From assembly GCF_001949145.1 (NCBI RefSeq), contig NW_019091539.1, positions 39,319-101,318 on the forward strand: a DNA stretch of 62,000 bases. The letters run 5' to 3'. The notes below the pieces were generated by a model. That model had not been told where the DNA came from and did no database searches. It saw only the letters and a program-made list of their open reading frames with translations. The position numbers and the translations under genes were made by a program. Source of the DNA: Acanthaster planci (lineage: Eukaryota > Echinodermata > Asteroidea > Valvatida > Acanthasteridae). Below, piece by piece: positions 59,249 through 62,000 of the stretch; within the stretch, counting starts at the first letter, position 1, and each line of letters starts with the position of its first letter.

Positions 59249-62000
59249 GTAAGTCTGTTGCTCACAAGAATCTATCTCGTCCAAGTTGCGCCCCCTTTAT
59301 ACGCGTTTTGATTGTTTCTGAGAGCAAATAGCTCTCTCCGAGATTTTTAACTTAATGTTTCCGAGTTAAGTGCAAGTATTCTGTAGTGTTTAAATCTCAT
59401 GTTACCAGTATGCAAAGTTACGATGCATGACCGTTAAAATGTCGGCCACAGAACATGAACCGCAAACCTCAAGGAAGTCGAATACATGTAGTACAGCTGT
59501 TGCCCCCCCCCCAGCCCAGGTCATTATGACTGACGTCCAGGGTATAAAGGTTGTGTACAAAACGACCACAAAATTGGTTCTAATTTGTTCTTGGTTTACC
59601 TGTTGAAGAAACTAATTTTTCACGTTTAAAAGTTCTTCGTGGCGCGGCCTTATCTATCCGTCTGGGGGGTTTGGGAATTTCAGAACGAACTATAGACTGC
59701 AAGGTCGAGGAAAATAAGTGAGAGACAACATTACCTTTGTAGATGTAATTCATCCGTTCTCGAATTCATGGTAAAGTGCACGCACGTGGAATCCGAGCAG
59801 TGTGTATGCACTACGCGTGCGCAATTTGCAGTGAAAAGGTCTGTTGACTGCCTGCTACGCGGAGGCCGTGACTGGTACCCGGCTTTAACCCGCGTGCCGT
59901 CGAAATGATATCAAATTGCAATCCGTTTTTGTCGGATCGGGGGCTTCAGGCTGACCAAAGTTAAACCCCTGTTGGTTACCCTAAAATGTTTAGATTTTGT
60001 TCGGCTTTATATTTCGGTTTATACTTGCTATTTTATAAGAATAACCTCGGTTAGCGTAGAAGGCTTTGTATATGCAGGGTTCTTGTGCGGGAATAAGTTC
60101 ATCAACGATCCCTCTGAAAGGTTCAACATGTTTCATTTGTTCGTAGAGTTTTTACTTGTTAAAGATGTACATGTATAAATACACAATATTGCAAAGATCC
60201 GATTTTTATTAAAATGAAAGAGTAACTTATCCTGATAATTGAGGAATAAAAAAGAAGATTACATTGCGGGCATGATGATCGTGATGAACAGGCGAGAGCG
60301 ACGCTATACTGATCGAGAACACAGTATGCAGAGGCAGTACTGGCGCGCGCACGTGCGGTAAGTAGCGATCATGCACAAATTGTGCTGTTGATCGGCCTTT
60401 ATTTTTTATGCGTAAACTAAACATACAATAAATAGACTGAAGCGGCAAACGGCTGTGACAAGTTGGATTTTAGAGCAATGGACAGTGTTGAAGTTTTAAA
60501 AAAAATCTCCTAATTAAATCATACGGTTTTGGGGAGTGGGTGGATGCTCTCTTAAAATCCTCAGCCTCACGTAGGCCTACATCAAACAGCTGGAAACTCA
60601 AATTCATGTACTATGTAGTTGTTTGGAGTCCTCTGTAATCATAAGTGCCTTCTGATATTCTTGTTAATGTTTTTCACCAGTGAAGAAATCATGTGCAGTT
60701 TCAAAATACTCAATAATCTAAAAATAGGTGATTTTTCGTTTTTGAATTCAGGCCCAAGGGATTGTGACTGTTAATTGCCGTTATTGACTCTTATCATCAG
60801 TCTAGTTTATTAAAAAACAACCATCTGTGGAAAAGTTCTCCATCGCTAAAAAAAATTTAAAATGGGACAAATCAAGAGATACGAGTAAATTGCTGGCAAC
60901 AGAAATGTGCCAAAGCCTTGCTGGATAATACCCTGTCCCCTCGATCGTACGGAACTGCCGGGAGTCCCTTAACTTCTATCGAATTTTGTGGACACCACAA
61001 TGTTAAAAAAACGGCCAAGAATTTGTACAAATTCTGAATTTTAGCTTTCCCGTACTGGCCGTAGTAGACTCAGCTTGCGTGCAGGTAACTAGGCCAACCG
61101 TCACCAACGCACGCCACAGCCTCGCCTCAGCCCGATGTTGCGTGTCCTCAGCATGGAGATCAATGGTACTTGTGGCTGAGAACCAAGTTGCGCTTTACGT
61201 ACTTTTAATATGCGAGCGTCGAAACCAGTAGATTCAGTTAGACTTCAGTTTCACTGGTTCCTGTCAGAACATGTAGTTTCGATGTGCATGTATGTAGCTC
61301 GGAGTCTCGTGCGCCAGGTAGTTGCGCGCGCACACTGTACGAACTGCACTGGAGAACGGCTGAAAACAGTCCACAACAATGGCAAGAATTAACGTTACGT
61401 CTGACTTTATTTTCCCATTTTCGTCTTTGGTGGTGATGTGTCGAATTTCTTATCCCACCAGCTGTGGAGATAAGGATGCATAGGAGTTACAGACGTGAAA
61501 TTGGCTCCTTGGAAAAGGTCGAAATTTTAGTTACAAAATTTTTCGCCCGATTTTGCACCCTTTATATCCTGAACTCCCTCCGTAACGTAGTACAGCCAGG
61601 GAGTCCACCTGGGCTAGCCCCCCCCCGACATCCAAAATTATACGCTGCTGGCTAACAGATAACAGCAAAGTGGAAGTGGGAAATTAATACAGTGTATTGT
61701 CATCATTAGCGCTAGTAAATCATCAGCCTCTTGTCTATCATTTTTGTCAGTTTATGCTTGAAACTCATTTTCCCCTTTTGTATTATCTAGCATGATTCAT
61801 TTTTTTGCTGAAACGTCGATGAACTATATAACTTATCGTATTCCCAGTGCTAACGCGGCACTACACCTGACCTGATGTTAAAATCGACAGGGAATTCTAC
61901 CGTCGGAGTCTGGACGCTCATTCAATGATCTTTACCCCTCTTGGGAGCTTTCCGAATTTGTAAATTTCCGTCCTTGTTGAATATTCTAATTTAAACCCAG
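59249..62000. other. Intron 5, partial: no further exon found
   Basis: I looked for the expected LDAF-type S2 continuation after plausible acceptors (near 60678, 60750, 61150 and 61460) and did not find it. It contains a C-run at 59504-59513 and a GTAGGCCTACATC palindrome near 60571. Confidence 0.5.

Noticed and set aside
60279-60310. GTGATGAA and CTGA words resembling C/D snoRNA boxes
   Set aside because: The boxes are only about 30 bases apart and lack a terminal stem.

Overview
The window is animal nuclear DNA. It has AT-rich, CpG-containing sequence, introns from 0.7 to 30 kb with GT..AG borders, and many decayed mobile elements. Frequent GTAGGCCTAC-type and ACATGTACATGT-type palindromes, and a GluN3-like NMDA receptor, suggest a marine invertebrate deuterostome, perhaps an echinoderm or hemichordate. 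That assignment is inference; nothing here fixes the species.

Only two protein genes can be supported well. On the minus strand at 2134-3048 is the single-exon body of a rhodopsin-class GPCR of the MECA (melanocortin/EDG/cannabinoid/adenosine) type; a splice acceptor sits 40 bases before its ATG. On the plus strand, from 20643 and running off the right edge, is the 5' two thirds of an ionotropic glutamate receptor gene of the NMDA GluN3 type. Five exons are visible (20643-21062, 51214-51467, 52176-52505, 53201-54245, 59103-59248). All four junctions keep the frame. They encode about 732 residues: signal peptide, amino-terminal domain, S1 half of the ligand domain, M1, pore loop, M3 and the start of S2. 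The exons for the rest of S2, M4 and the tail lie beyond 62000. The two genes point away from each other, with about 17.5 kb between them.

The spacer and the introns are mostly repeat debris. The 17.5-kb spacer holds a strand-switching array of 30-bp units (4880-5340), a 26-bp triplet repeat, a short terminal-inverted-repeat element (11245-11536), a GAGTCC array, an ACTTG array with an internal duplication, and a CpG-rich stretch before the receptor's ATG. The 30-kb intron 1 holds a decayed LINE (about 29950-32430), a 1.2-kb inverted-repeat element (33431-34600), an antisense LINE 3' end (37255-37490), a foldback element made of 45-bp units (44057-44375), and a possible minus-strand first exon resembling an alpha-arrestin N-terminus (50143-50237). 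Intron 2 is about half antisense LINE reverse transcriptase. Intron 4 carries a 315-bp MITE with a 6-bp target duplication and a tRNA-like SINE head.

The most interesting biology is in the receptor. Its channel and ligand-pocket residues mix GluN3-type and GluN2-type states, so its permeation, Mg2+ block and ligand may differ from vertebrate GluN3. No bacterial, viral, CRISPR or rRNA features were seen.
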